From: Callipepla californica brunnescens
Taxonomy: Eukaryota > Chordata > Aves > Galliformes > Odontophoridae
Direction of reading: 5' to 3'
Length of the DNA: 64,000 nucleotides
Assembly (NCBI GenBank): GCA_023055505.1
Contig: JALIRH010000004.1
Coordinates: forward strand, 19,525,368-19,589,367
Under the pieces are notes generated by a model. It had not been told where the DNA came from. It made no database searches and worked only from the letters and a program-made list of their open reading frames with translations. The translations under genes and the position numbers were made by a program. Position 1 is the first letter of the stretch, and every line of letters starts with the position of its first letter. Below are positions 1 through 12,500 of the stretch, piece by piece.

Positions 1-1072
1 GTTCCAAGCGCAAAGTGTATCAGCAGTGTATCATCAAGTGGGGAAAAAAAAAAAAAAAAAAAAAAAGGAGCTGTCAGTGTTTGTTTTCCCTGTCTCCTGG
101 GACATATGGTCATTGCTAGATCAGTGTTTTCCATGAAGACTTGGTGGAAGGAACTGGGTGGATGTGCCTGAGCCATGAAAATGTGCAGTTCTCACGATAA
201 CTTCCAAATCAAATTATGCTGTGCTGGATAATCACAATGAGTAAATGAAATGAATATTCACCAGCAGAACAGATTTGTGGATTCACATATAAACATAATA
301 GCAAACACCAAAATAGTCCTAGTGTGTCCTTCTGTTAAAATTTAAAATAACATTTGCTTGCCAAAAGGCTACTGGCAAAAAAAATAAAAAATAAAAAATA
401 AAAAAAAAAGGAAAATGAGTCTAACATAATTATAAACCCTGAATTACAGCAGTCTTAAGAGATTATGGCATTTTTCCATGGAAAATCACCTTCTGAACTG
501 GATTTTGAATATCAGTCACTGTGATATAACCCCTATACTATAGCCATATGCTGCTGCTGCTGAAGTGTTTCCCCATCCTGGTTGCAGCCAGTTGTTATCT
601 ACAGGTATTATCTATTCCATGGCAAACCCTGATGTAATGAATGCTTTTCTGCCCCCCTGGGAAGGTGCTGGTGCTGAGGTCAGCCCATCGGCCACAGAAG
701 CACTAACGACTGCTTTGTCACTGACAGGGTCTCCAACACGCAGGGAAGAAAGAAACCTGTGATCTACCTGAATGGGGATGAAATGAGTAGGTGGGGGAAA
801 AGAAGGACACAACACAGTAGAAGAAATCGCTTCCTCCATTCAGTCAGATTTTTAAAAGTACAAAAAACAGCTTTGAAACCAGTTTGTCAGTCAAGTTCAG
901 CTGACATTTACCGGAGGCAAATGTCCAACATTTGTCCAAGTGCAACAAGAGGAGGAAAAAAAAAAATCCTCCAAAACGATCCAGCAAGTGGGTGACACAT
1001 GTTCAGGTGCACAGTATTCTGGTCAGTTCTGTCTCCAGGTTAACCATGCCCTCATCACCCAGACAGGAACAC

Positions 1073-1240
1073 TTAGAATCACAGAACCATTGAGTTAGAA
1101 GGAAACTTTAAAGGCCATCTAGTCTCTGTAATTAACAAGGACACCTACAGCTTGATCAGAATGCCCAGAGCCCAGTCCATCCTAACCTTGGATGTCTCCA
1201 GGGATGGGACTTCCATCACCTCTCTGTTGTGGAAGCACAC
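1073..1240 (-). mobile_element. CR1 LINE fragment, 3' part, minus orientation
   Basis: Reads like the complement of the CR1 3' end: tagaatcacagaaccattga, then the complement of the CR1 tail, then gggatgggacttccatcacc. Decayed and 5' truncated. It lies in EHD4 intron 1. Confidence 0.8.
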
Positions 1241-1737
1241 CCAGACCACTAACACAGCTGTCACGTGAGCACAAGTAACAAAGAAAATGAATCAGTCAGG
1301 GCAACTAAAGAAATGCGAGGAAAACCTAAGTCACCCAGGCCACAAACACAGACTTCCTTTCCGTTAGCACTGAGGATCCCGAAACTGAGTTTCCCCTATT
1401 TTAGTGACAGCCCCACTTCTATTTTTAATGCAGTGCTCCAACCAAACCTGCCCTCTGTGCCCACGGGAGTTCAGTACCCACCAAAGAACCATGCTCGGCC
1501 TGGAGCTCCCACACAGCTGCCAAGCAGGAAAGGAGCACAGCTGCCTCTGCAAACGTCTGATATAGCACAGGTGAGCAAAGGCAAACACCGACCTGCAGTG
1601 CAGTAGGGAGGGAGTTGCCTGCTGCAAAGGGAAACTGTTAGAGGCAGTAACCTTTGGAACTAAAAGGGACATGTTTGTATCATTTACAGACACAAAAACC
1701 TCTCAACATCTTCTACAGCACTTTAAACAATCTTTAT

Positions 1738-2046
1738 ACTATCATAGCGCTGTTTAAGTTGGAAGTGGCCCTAAAGTTCACCTAGGCCAGATCTCCTGCA
1801 ATGAATAGGGACACACACATACAGCTAGATCAGGTGCTCAGAGCCATGTCCAACCTGACCTCGAATGTCAGGGACCCGGCATCCACTGACTCTGGGAAAT
1901 CTGTTCCAGTGCCTCACCACCTACAACGTAAAAAAACTTCCTCCTGATATTCCAGCTAAACCTCCCCTCCTTCAGTATGAAACCATTTCCCCTTGTTCTA
2001 CAGACCCTGCTAAAAAGCCTGTACCCTTCCTTCTCACAGCCGATCT
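1738..2046 (-). mobile_element. CR1 LINE fragment, minus orientation
   Basis: About 300 bases of CR1 complement. Landmarks are ttccagtgcctcaccacct, cctcctgatattccagctaa and accatttccccttgttcta. The terminal ATTCTATGAT-type repeat is worn away. It lies in EHD4 intron 1. Confidence 0.82.
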
Positions 2047-2572
2047 TTAGATACCAAAATGAAATGTACAAGAAACAGATGAGACAAACACACCAAGACA
2101 AATTCAGGCACCCTCCAGCCCCCTAAAATCACTGCAAACTTCACAACGAGAACAGGAAAGACACACAAAAACACTACAAAACCAACTATCTTGAACTTAA
2201 GAGACAGAAGAGGTGAAGATAAGGCTACACGGTCGTTGATGACTGATGCTCTTTTGACACAAAGTAACCAGTTCTCTAACACAACTGAGTAAAGTTAACA
2301 GGAAGTACCCAACGAGGTTACTCCCAGCACAACGTGAAACAGAGAGAACCTCCTTAACCAGGAAGTTGGCATTAAGAACACCGAGCACGACCAGGAGCAG
2401 CCCTATCCCCAGCACGGGGCACCCCGCGCCGCTCCGCTCCTCGCCAGCACCTGCTCGGGGCTGCGGGACCCGCAGGAGGCGGGCGGGGTCGGCGCGGGGC
2501 TCAGCGGGGCACAGCCACCGGCGGCCGGGGCGGCTCCCGGGAGCGAGGTGCGGGCAGGGGTCCGCCACCTAC

Positions 2573-2811
2573 CGGATGAACGTAGTCTTGCCGGTGCTGT
2601 ACTGCCCCACCAGCAGCACCATGGGCTTGTTCTCGAAGTCAGCCTCCTCCAGGGCGGGCGAGTGGAACTCATGGAAGCGGTAGTGCTCCTCCAGCGGCAG
2701 CAGCTTGCGGAGGTAAAGGTCCCGCAGTCCCCCGGTCACCGTTTGCACCACATCTCCGCCGCCAACTCCGCGCTCCCGTCCGCCGCCCTGCTTCCCCAGC
2801 CAGCTGAACAT
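2573..2811 (-). CDS. EHD4: EHD4 first coding exon (EH-domain protein 4, partial)
   Basis: EHD4 is a dynamin-like ATPase that bends and cuts membrane tubules at endosomes. The exon encodes 79 residues plus two bases of the next codon (Arg). It starts at MFSWLGKQ, contains the EHD block EEHYRFHEFHSPALE, and ends with the P-loop GQYSTGKT followed by TFI. The donor reads ATCCG|GTAGGT, the position where the P-loop exon ends in this family. The stretch VQTVTGGLRDLYLRK fits EHD4 better than EHD1 or EHD3, as I recall those proteins. The ATG at 2811-2809 is chosen because MFSW begins every vertebrate EHD protein. The frame stays open upstream to about 3222, but that part is GC-rich leader with no family similarity. 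The GTPase-like core remainder, helical region and EH domain lie left of the window. The neighbour PLA2G4E agrees with the mammalian order. Confidence 0.93.
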
Positions 2812-2878
2812 CCCGCCGCCTCCCGCCAGCACGCACCGCACCGCTCTGCCCGCAGCGCCGCTCCGCTCGTCCCTCCCC

Positions 2879-2906
2879 CGGCACGGCACGGCACGGCACG
2901 GCACGG
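2879..2906. repeat. Short 5-bp tandem repeat in the EHD4 leader
   Basis: About five and a half copies of the unit GCACG (CGTGC on the minus strand), some 70 bases upstream of the EHD4 ATG. A G-run (2914-2922) lies beside it. Copy number may vary between individuals. Confidence 0.8.
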
Positions 2907-3368
2907 CCCTACCCGGGGGGGGAGGCGGTGCCACGGCCGGCAGCGCCCAGAGGGGTGGCTGCAGCCTACGACGCGATCCTAGCCGCCCCAACAATCCCGC
3001 CCCCGGCAAATTAAAGGTTTTCTCGGCTGCGGAGCTGATGTTGGACCCCCTCGCAATGAAACCCGGAGGCTCCTCTGGCAGCTCAGCCTCCCGGATGCCT
3101 CTCGTGTTTCCGTGCTGACGGCTCCGTGTGTCACCGGGCGACGCCGCTGCCGCATTAGGACCTGTCCTAAACGCGGCGGAAATTCCGCCGATAGTATTCG
3201 TGTTTTGCCGTGCAGCGTCCACGGCTTAACCGTAGGTCTCTGTAGCACGTTCAGCCTCCAGCAGGGATCACCTTCTCCACTTATTTCAGAATGCATTTTA
3301 ACAGAACACAGTAAACACGCCGAGACACTGAAGACGTCCATGAAATGAATACTTTCTTCTCTCCCACC

Positions 3369-3372
<4 letters not shown>

Positions 3373-3411
<39 letters not shown>
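3373..3411. repeat. 39-base A homopolymer
   Basis: Uninterrupted run of 39 A on the plus strand, about 560 bases upstream of the EHD4 ATG (poly-T in the EHD4 sense). I could not identify a retroposed body in front of it, so it is listed as a simple repeat. Confidence 0.95.
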
Positions 3412-3414
<3 letters not shown>

Positions 3415-4724
3415 CGTGTTAAATAAATAATAAAAAGAAATAGTGGGGATTTTCTAGTGAATCTGTGTTTAAACAGAATGTTGGAAGTGCTTCCTTTGTG
3501 TTGCAATCTGACATCGCTGTTCTGCAATATTCCTATAACCTAAATCCCTTCTGGTGGGTCCAGCACCCCACTGATCCCACTGACTCACATTTTTAGCCTT
3601 TTCCCTTTCTTCCTTCTCACTACCACCGTGACTATTACTCCCTCACTGTGCTCCCCTTCCTTTCCAAGCACATTAGCAGGTTGAGCTGTGCTCTTTGCCT
3701 GCCACCCTTCCCACCCCATTCCCCAAGAAGAGCTTTCAGCTGTACCAGCGCTTAGCCCCAGCATTCAGCCTCGCTTCCTTGCTTCACGTTTTATTTAGGG
3801 CTGCACATGTGTTTTGCAACCCTTTTGTTGCAATTTCCATGCTGAGTCTAAACATTTTATGCCACTTCATGAAGGGCCCCGTTGCCTGGCTTCCTCATTC
3901 TGTGGAATGCTCTTACAAGTACTGAACGCTCCTGATTATTTATCATCTGCAAAAATATCTGAGTGTGGGCTCAGGCCTCTTGCCTTCTGGTCCTTGTCAG
4001 CAGCCAGCACTGGGGAAGGAGAGCATTGGAGAGGGCAAGGGTATAGCTGTGCTTCCTCAGGCTGTCTTCTGCCTCTGGTGATTGGTGGCTCAGCACATGT
4101 TTTGCAGAGCTCACTGTTCCCTGCATTTCATTCCAGTCGTCCTTTTCTTAGGATGCAAATTCCTTATCTCTTTGCCCCTTCTGTTGAAGTTGGTCCAAAT
4201 CTTTGGTCATCCCTGTCATTCTCTCCTATGTTCTTGCTGAATATAGGGAACTCAAAGCTATGAGTTATTATTTCAGTCCCACTGTGCTTTGTGAAGCGGG
4301 GTAAAGTGCCCATTGTTCTCTATGACCCCTTCGCAGTGGCTGCAAGGCAGCAGGAAGGGCAGGGCAGTGCTTGCTCTCACACACCTAGCTCTGCTTGTCT
4401 TCAGACTTCCTGCCTGCACGCTTCCTGCTGTCAGCAGGACAGTTTGCCCTTCAGACAATAAAACTACAAATGTATGTGGGTAACTGGGAGCAATTCCAGA
4501 TTCCCAGGCCTGGCAGTGCCCTCTGGCTGCACCCAACCCTGTACTGTGGGGAGCACCAGCACACACTCTCAGGTTTTCATGTACACAGGAGCTGTGCAGG
4601 CTCTGCAGCATGCTCCAGGAGGTGAGGTTTACATCCCTGTGTTCCACCTGGAAGGAGACCTCTGACCTTAAGAGCAAAGAGATTTGTAAGGCTTCCATTT
4701 CTGGCTCACAGTCTCTTGCTGAAA

Positions 4725-4975
4725 CATACTACCTCACCACTTCCCTGAGCAGCCAGTTCCAATGCCTCAACTTCTCTTTCTGAGAAGAAATTCTTCCTAA
4801 TATCCAATCTAAACCTCCCCTGGTGCAACCTGGGGCCATTCCCTCTCATCCTATCACCATTACCTGGGAGAAGAGGCCAATGCCCTCCTCAGCACAACCT
4901 CCTTTCAGAGAGTTGTAGAGAGTGATAAGGTCCTCTCTGATCATCCTCTTCTCCAGGTTAAGCATCAGAGATGCT
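4725..4975 (-). mobile_element. CR1 LINE fragment (internal), minus orientation
   Basis: Landmarks of the CR1 complement: gttccaatgcctcaacttc, gaaattcttcctaatatcca, taaacctcccctggtgcaac and catcctcttctccaggttaa. The 3' terminal part is missing. Confidence 0.85.
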
Positions 4976-5442
4976 TTAATCTGTTTCACTCAATAACCAA
5001 ATAAGCTGCTCTTCTCTTTCTCTTGCTGTTTTCTGTATATTCCCCTCTAATATATTCCTGCTTATTATAGATGAGTCTTATAAATGGTCAGTGTTTTCTT
5101 CTGCAGACAATTTTAAGCTCCCAGGTTGCCCACATGAAAGAATGTCCTTCTCTAACCTCCAGGAGAGCCCAATTCTCACTTCCCATGGTGGTGCCCAGCA
5201 TTTTACAGAGCTCCAATGAGAATCCAATGAAGCACCTTATCCAAGTGCTATGAAATCTGCTGTATCCGCATCAGGAAAATGAACTGTTCATATGAGAGAA
5301 GCCATATTAGTTACATGACCAAGGCGACAAAGAAAGCTGAAAGTTAATGATCTGCTAATTTTTGATGGATTATTTAGCAATAAGTTAAAAAGTCACATTA
5401 GAATGAGTGATATTAAGAATTTTAGAGCTGTTTCTCCTTTCT

Positions 5443-5512
5443 GCTTTGGCAGGGGGGTTGGACTAGACGATCTCTAGAGGTTCCTTCCAACCCCTCCAAT
5501 TCTGTGATTCAA
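5443..5512 (+). mobile_element. CR1 LINE 3' end, plus orientation
   Basis: Carries the CR1 3' signature ggttggactagacgatctct, agaggttccttccaacccct and the ending attctgtgattc. Only about 70 bases remain. Confidence 0.88.
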
Positions 5513-6235
5513 CATGCAACACAAACACTTAAACTTATTTGACTAAATAATTTAGTGTAAATCAGTTCTCATAGAGAAGAGCCTTCAATGGAATGTTAAA
5601 TGGTGTCAGGCTCCTGGGGGACTTCACACCCAGGTCTGGAGCAGGTGGCATTGCTTCCTCAGTATGTTCTCAGAAGCTATGAAGTCTGCATCACATGTTG
5701 AAGTTGCCTTGCTAATAGAGAGAGAAGTTCCTAGAAGAAATGTCTGTAACATATATTTGCTGCAAAAAATATTTATTTCCTGTAACTCTGATTTGAAAAA
5801 AAGTGTTTTCTTGTATAAAGTTTAATATTTATTTACATTCACATAAAGAATCCTTAGCAAAAACAAATAGGTTTTGATTTAGAAATAGTAGATTTTGTTC
5901 TCTGTTGCAATTCTGGACTTATGTTCCTCTCTTTTTATAGTGCAGGTAGAAAACCAGCAGCATCAGCTTCCTTGGTTGCAGAATGCAGCCTTGGCCTGAA
6001 GGGTCACTTCTGCAAGTGGGAGCACAGTACATTGCACCCTGCCCTTCTCCAGGGCTTGTCAGCGAGGGAAGCTCATTAATTCATCAAGGAAGAGCTCAGC
6101 ATTTTTTGTTTATGCACTTCACTGACAGACAGGCTGCAGCACTTCCGATGACAAACAAAGTGTTTTTAGCAGTCTTTGGCTTTTCAGTACCTAGGCAAGT
6201 TCCTTTCTTCTTTTTTTTTTTTCCCTTTTTTTCTT

Positions 6236-6241
6236 TTTATT
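6236..6241 (-). terminator. PLA2G4E: Candidate poly(A) signal of PLA2G4E
   Basis: AATAAA on the minus strand, 35 bases after the stop codon, inside a T-rich plus-strand tract. Another AATAAA lies at 5828-5833 and would give a 3' UTR of about 450 bases. Which one is used cannot be decided here. Confidence 0.4.
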
Positions 6242-6275
6242 TTTTTTTTCTCCATTATCAGTACTTGTGGATGTC

Positions 6276-6592
6276 TTATTTCATTTTCCCTTCTGCTGAA
6301 TAGTTGGGCAGATGCTGGGGCGCCTCTCTCTTGGGCACATGCATGCTGTCATCACCAGCAGGTGGTGGTTTTTGCAGTGGTTGCCGTTTCTTTTTCTGTT
6401 TTTTCCGTTCCACTGCTGCACGCAAGGCCTGGAGAATCAAGTCTTTATTATTCTGGACGTTGTAGTAGCTTAGGTTCACCAGTTTGTCAAAATTTTCCTC
6501 TGAATAACTCAGGTTGTTTATGTAGTATGGACCACAGCTATTGGCAACATCAACATTGCCCTCTGCCATCTCTGATGGACTACGTCTCACCC
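6276..6592 (-). CDS. PLA2G4E: PLA2G4E exon 19 (last coding exon)
   Basis: Residues 760-864 and the TAA at 6278-6276: [56 protein letters not shown], then a 36-residue tail with a Pro-rich start ([10 protein letters not shown]). The human protein and the paralog stop near the basic run, so the tail is a feature of this copy. Acceptor CCTTAG|GG. Confidence 0.94.
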
Positions 6593-9500
6593 CTAAGGGA
6601 CAAACAGGGACTTAGTTAGTCAGCAGAACAACCATTAGGGTCAGGCACCTCTCAGGCATGCACACACAGTTTATCACAACCCAAAGATCTCTCTTCAGAG
6701 GTATTTCATTGCTGGGCTATTCTACTGCTAGGACAAGGTGGCAGCCAGGTCCCCAGGCCACCCTCAGTGCTGATGCTCCCCAGCCCTCACCTTGCTGCTG
6801 TATCCTGGACATTGCAGCACCTTCCATTTCCAGCTAAGGTGACGAGTGAATAGCTGTTACTCTTTCTTTCTTTTTTTCTTCCCCTCCCTCCAAAGCAGGT
6901 GACTGCAGCCAGGACTTCACTGCAGCAGTTTCTTTCCAGGCAATGAGCTTCTGATGCCATTGCCAGTTCTGTTCCTTCTGGCTCTGCCTCCATATATTGT
7001 GTCCCTCACTGCTATATCTCCAGAATAGACTGCTGAAAATCCAGACATCTCAGTGAGTCCAGCTTTCCAAATGCAGAGCTGCCTTTTTGGCAACATTAAC
7101 TCTCCCTTGGCTCAGCAATTCTTGTTGCATGCTGGGAAGAATTTTTAAAATATATAGATAACAAACTTTAAAAGCAAGATTATCTTGTCTAAACCTACTG
7201 ACTTTAAAGAACCGTGATCTGAACACAGCTCAGCAGCAAATGGCATAAATGTTTTCTGTAATTTCCTCAAGCTATTTGCTGCTATAAAAACTACAGGCTT
7301 TGTGTAAAGTCAGTTGCTAGGCTGGACTTGATATTTCCCGAGATTTGGCAGAGATGCTGACAGAACCTTTCAAGCCTGCTTCATCATCCCAGCATAATCA
7401 ACGTATACATAACAGACCAGAGGAAAATAATCAGGCAGATAGTCCCACAGGTGTAATCTCTGGAAATGTTGTATCCATCATATATGATGATCTGAAGATA
7501 AATTCAATTAACTTTTTAATTCATTTAGCAGTGGAAAACTAATTCAGAACTTGATTTGCAGGCTATCAGAGAGCAGACATTTAAAGGAACCTCCACAGTG
7601 TGTTGATACTAGAAAAAAAACACCCAAGGCTTATCCTGGAATCACAAAGCTCAACGAATTCATGGATATTAAGGATGTCAAGTACACATCTCTTTCTTTT
7701 TTACAGTGCCTTCGTATGTCACTAGTGACTGAGAACAAGAGTTGATATCAGCTTGGACTTGACCACTGGTTCCAGATGCTGACACCAACAGGGATTTTGA
7801 TTTAGCTGCTGTTTTAGACAAAATGCTGCTCCATTCCTGGGCTCCAGTTTATGCCTTTGACTGCTAATGAACCCCCACCCTGGGCAGAGACCTGAAGGGG
7901 GGGAAGCACTGCCTTGTGCCGGCCTCCTTTCCTGGTGTGGTGACTCACCCATGTTTTTTCCTTCCATGTTACTCCACATACCCCTTGGTTCTCTAACAAA
8001 CAGTTGCCATGAGAGAAAGAAAGCAGTGACAGACCAGAAATGGGCACTAGTGCTGATCAGGCTCTAAATTCCCTTTGCTATACAAGCTGGTTCACTATAA
8101 GCTAAGCTGCTGTCTGCCTGCTGCTAGCAGAGGGTGGGCATTCATTCCCAGCCTCCCAAGGATTGCACAGGTCTGCCCTGCCACCATGGAGGCCGTGTCC
8201 AGCTGCAAGGTGGCAGAAGTTTTATGGCTTACTTAAAAAATAATGAAAAGGAAAAAAGAACACAACTTGGGCAGTAGTTACTGGATATTTTGTTACTATA
8301 TTTCATGTACAATATACCACCTCAGGACTTTTGGTTTTCAGTATAATGTGAGGCTTAGAAGTGATTAAAAAATGATCTCACAGCATGAGATAGGTATTAT
8401 AGTTTGCATTAGAAGCGATGATCAGGACTTTTGACACTGTCAGGGTAGAATGGAGTTCTGTCGAGTTTAGTCTGTTTTGAAATGACTGGCAAGGTCGCTA
8501 TTTAAATTCCTTAAAGTTTTAAAGAAGGGCCCACTGAAGTGCACAGAAACTGTCTGTGCATCTCAGCTATAATTTTCATCACTTCATCTGTTCACACTTT
8601 TGATTTCAAGGTTTTTTGTGTTAACTGTAAGTCTGGAAACGATTTTAAACAGTGAAATCCTTCAGATTCCCAAGAGCATTCCATAAGAGGAAAGGAGAAG
8701 AGGTACGAGAGAAAATAGCCCTGCTAATTTCTGCCGCTGCAGATAAATAGAATATACTTTCTGTTGTTTAATTCCAGAACCTACCTATGAAAAGCCAAGA
8801 TAAATAAACAAATTCTGAATAAGGGTATTTTTGTTCAAGGCTGATCTCAGCTGCTTCTTTACTTTTGAGGAAAATTTATGCATTTTCATCTCTTTGATAC
8901 AGTTCAGATATAAGCAAATGTAAATTTTAGTCTACAAATGTTTACAGGGTGGTCTGAATAACAGATATTGTAAAAAAGTAAAAAAACAAAAAAAAAGTAA
9001 AAAGTAAAAAAGACAAAGTAGAAGACTGCTGCCTCTGACAATGTGGTGGGTGACTGTAAACTTACCAGGTGCCTTGTATTCCCTGAAGGTGTCATTTACA
9101 AGGGGGAAGAATACAACAATAGGGGTTTCTGGGCTCTCCTTTTCACCAACAATGTAGCACTCCTTCAGATGTGGTGTTTCCTGATCATCTGGCACCTCCT
9201 TAGGGAAAGGAATTCCTTGTTTTGCAAAGTACTTAGAGGCTTCCTTCAGAGGCTGGTTTGCCGTCATATGAAAACAAAATGAAACAAAGCATCAGAACAT
9301 AGCAGGGACACTTTGAAGTTGACTAAATCCCAGTTTCACTGGGAAGACTTGTGGGGTTAGGGCCAAGTTCTGGAAGATTATGGCATGTACCCAACTAAGG
9401 TACTGTAGGCAGCCAGTGGAGCCCAGCACTAGAAGGCCAGATAGCACGTGGTCTGAATCACACGTGGCTCTTTAGAGGCTTAGGATTATAGTCACAGTTA

Positions 9501-12500
9501 AGTTTTTAAACATATTAAACTGTATGGGTTCTACATCTAACTGCCTTCAGATCAACTGAAACACATTTATGCATAAAATGGGTAGAGTCAGTTTACTAAA
9601 TTCTTACTTTACTTAGAGTACTGCTCAATGTGACCCTGCTAAACAGTTAGCTTCTTACTTCTGCCTAAATACTGAAAAAGAGGTTCTATGAGTAGAGGAT
9701 TGGCCATTATGGAAACTGAGTGATAAAGCAGAGAGATCATTAGAGAGGAATGTATAATACTCACCCCTGTCTGGGAACCTGAACTGTAGTTGAAATGCAA
9801 AATGACATCCACTTTCCTTTCTGGTCTCATGAGTGGTGGGTAACTGGTAGCAAAGACAAATGCAGTATCGATCAAGATGAGGTAGTCTGCTGCTCCTGTC
9901 AGGTGGTTGGGCTGAGAGTCAAGCTCACAGTCTAGAAAAGAAGGATTTATTTTTCAAAGAAGGGGCTCAGTACAAGAGATGCTCTGGTTTGTTGAGGAAA
10001 GTCAATTATTAAAAAAAAAACCCAAAAACAAACAAACAAACAAACCCAGAAAATTCAGCCTTTGTGGGAGCTTCAGGCCTACCTGTGTAGTTGACAGCTA
10101 CAGCTCAGTCATTTCTGGGTTCTTTATCTGGCTTCCCTTTTCCACTATTTACTTTGCAGTTTCTTTACCTTTCCTCTGAGATGTTAACTTGAGGTTCAGG
10201 AAAACAGTATTAATTCCATCCCCTGTTCTTGTGTGCAATTCTGATCAGCCCAAATTTCTTTTCATAGGGGAAAAAATAAAATTGCACCTCACTGTCTGAA
10301 CAGAATAAAGATTTAATGTGTTTGGTGCTTGGCATGCTGTGAGAACAGGCACAAAAATATTAAGGTAGGCAGCCATAGCTCCTTGCAGATCTTGGAAGAT
10401 CTGTTACAGTCTGAGTACAATCTCTCAGGTGGTACAAGACGGAAAACTGTTATGAATGTTTTATCTTTCTTACTAGCAAGAAAGTAAGATGAAACAGGGC
10501 TCCTCCCACACCCCTTGAGTACTATCTAGGCAAGAGACACTATGTGATAGCATGAATCCCCTGCCACAAGAGCATGGGCTGGCTGGCTCACCAGCCGGTG
10601 TATGCTGATTGACAGTTTAGTTGCTAGACTTTGGGAATTTCTTAGGAACTTACTTATGAAGCTTCTCCTACTGAGTAATTTTACCTTTTGGCAACAGTTT
10701 CAAATATTATCAGAGAATGGAAACAGAACCAAAAGGCAGTCAGCTTGACAACTCATTCAGCATTGCATAATTTTTTATGGATGGTATAAAATATTCCTAA
10801 AAGAGGGATGCTATTACCATACCTTTCCATTTAGAAAATTCGCTCTCTAGGTAGTTGTTGTTCATCTGGAGGCCTTTTAGGAAGTTAGGGATTTCTGAAG
10901 CTGCTGGACGTAACGTGACGACATCTCGAAAAATGTCTGAAAAGCTGTCAGTGGGACGAACCACCCGAGTTTCCAGCTCATTTGGTCTTTTAGGGAACAA
11001 GGTTTCATCGTCTGTAAAGGAAAGGTTAACAGTTCTTTGATGTAGTAGCACTGCTGAGGTCAGTCTACACAGTCATAATTTGTTTTAACATGTTTGGGAA
11101 AACTTCGACTTCTTGCTCTTTTTCTTACCACAAACCTCGGAGTTTTCATCTAAGTTTTTTTTTACCCACTACGGTGTCCTGCACTTGCCCTGTCTTCCCT
11201 TGTTACTTCACATTGCAGATCATCTCACCACTACACAGACACACACACACACACACAAACACACAATAAATAAATAAATAAAAATGGAGGCATACACAAT
11301 TGAATTGTTCTTTACTAGCAAGCTTCTTGTTTCAACAGTCAGAAATGAGCCCCCTACAAATACAGGATAAATAATCCTTTTTACTACATTAGTCTTCCTT
11401 TTAATTTTTTAGTTTGTAGTATGTCTTTGTTCTATGTTTCCTCTTGAAATCCTGCCTTACGGGTGTTACTTTGTTGGTGGGTTTTGCAAATCTCATCCTT
11501 ATAATTAATTTGAAATGACATTCAGTAGTACTTGAGTTTGCGTTTCATGGGCTCCAGAGAGGCAAGGCAAGAATGATATTTTCTTTTCTTTCAGTGAAGC
11601 TTCACGCTACAGCCAAAGTTCCAAGAGAACTGAAAGCATGTGGATCACAGGGAGGTCTCCAGTTGCTCCTATTACGGAGGGACATTTTTCTCCATTTTTA
11701 CTCTCATGCTCTGAATCTGGTCCATATGAGGGCCATACTCTTTTTTTTTTTTCTTTTCCTGTGACAAATCTTGTGGATTCTTTTCCTCACGTGACTATAA
11801 TGATTATCACACTGTAAAATATGGCATGAATTATCTCCTAGTTTGCATGTTGAGTCTGTAAAGTCCAGAAGAAGGAATCTCAAAATTGCTTTGAAAAACT
11901 CAGTGAGAGAAAAAAAAAGAAGAAAAATTACTCACCTATGTCAGTAATTTTGTCTCGGGTCCACTTGTGCCAGAAGTCTTCTGAATGAACAGATATGTAC
12001 CAAGCATCCAAAAGATTCAGAGAAAATACACTGCTCCAAATCCCTGTGGTATAGGATATATTTGGCAGAAAGAAAACAGTAAAGATCTGGAAGCATTTTC
12101 ATTTACAGTGACCTTCATTATTTTCTTCATTCTCTAGCAAACTTTATTAATTGAAATGTATTAGTGGGCAAGCAAAGAGGACTACCTTTATCAATCAGTA
12201 TATGAATCCACAAAGTATGTAGCGAATTTATTGGCATGTATGAGTAGAGCTGGTAGTAATTTTGATGTATCTGCTCAAATATACATTTTTGTTATGTTTA
12301 AATAGCATCTTGTCAAGTAAATTTAGTATTTTCCAGCTGCCCTTAACATTTCCTGTTCTCAAGTTCCCAGTATTTGCAATTCTAAAGGTTTTATTTATTG
12401 TAGCATAGCCCTGTTACAGGTTCACAGTTGTCACACAGAACTGCCAGAAAATATTCAAGATTTGCATACTAATCTCCCTCAGAATAAGGAGACTGAGTTA

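Larger units (their letters stand above)
1..2572 (-). other. EHD4: EHD4 intron 1 (part)
   Basis: Non-coding. It holds a 23-A run at 44-66, an A-rich (TAAAAAA)n patch at about 378-410 and two CR1 fragments, listed separately. The short open frames here (for example 759-995 plus and 1265-1606 plus) show no recognisable protein and no splice context. Confidence 0.75.
2395..3240 (-). promoter_or_regulatory. EHD4: CpG island and probable promoter/5' UTR of EHD4
   Basis: This is the only strongly GC- and CpG-rich stretch of the window. It overlaps the first EHD4 coding exon and extends about 430 bases upstream of the ATG. It contains a GC box (GGGGGCGGG on the minus strand, 2996-3004) and no clear TATA box, as usual for housekeeping promoters. 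The transcription start cannot be fixed from sequence alone. Confidence 0.75.
3241..6275. other. Interval between EHD4 promoter and PLA2G4E stop codon
   Basis: No supported gene. It contains a 39-A run (3373-3411), two CR1 fragments (about 4725-4975 and 5443-5512), a T-rich tract (6208-6251) and candidate poly(A) signals for PLA2G4E. The open frames 3814-4263 and 4273-4698 overlap each other on opposite strands and match nothing I know. Confidence 0.65.

Noticed and set aside
2366..2982. Plus-strand frames over the CpG island
   Set aside because: Antisense shadows of the EHD4 exon and GC-rich leader; stop codons are rare in such composition.
2569..3222. 217-residue minus-strand frame running through the EHD4 start
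   Set aside because: Only the part from 2811 downward matches EHD proteins. The upstream part is GC-rich leader with no family similarity.
3373..3411. A-run as the tail of a processed pseudogene
   Set aside because: No gene-like body or target-site duplication could be seen before the A-run.
4273..4698. 141-residue minus-strand frame between EHD4 and PLA2G4E
   Set aside because: No known similarity, opposite frames also open, and it abuts a CR1 fragment.
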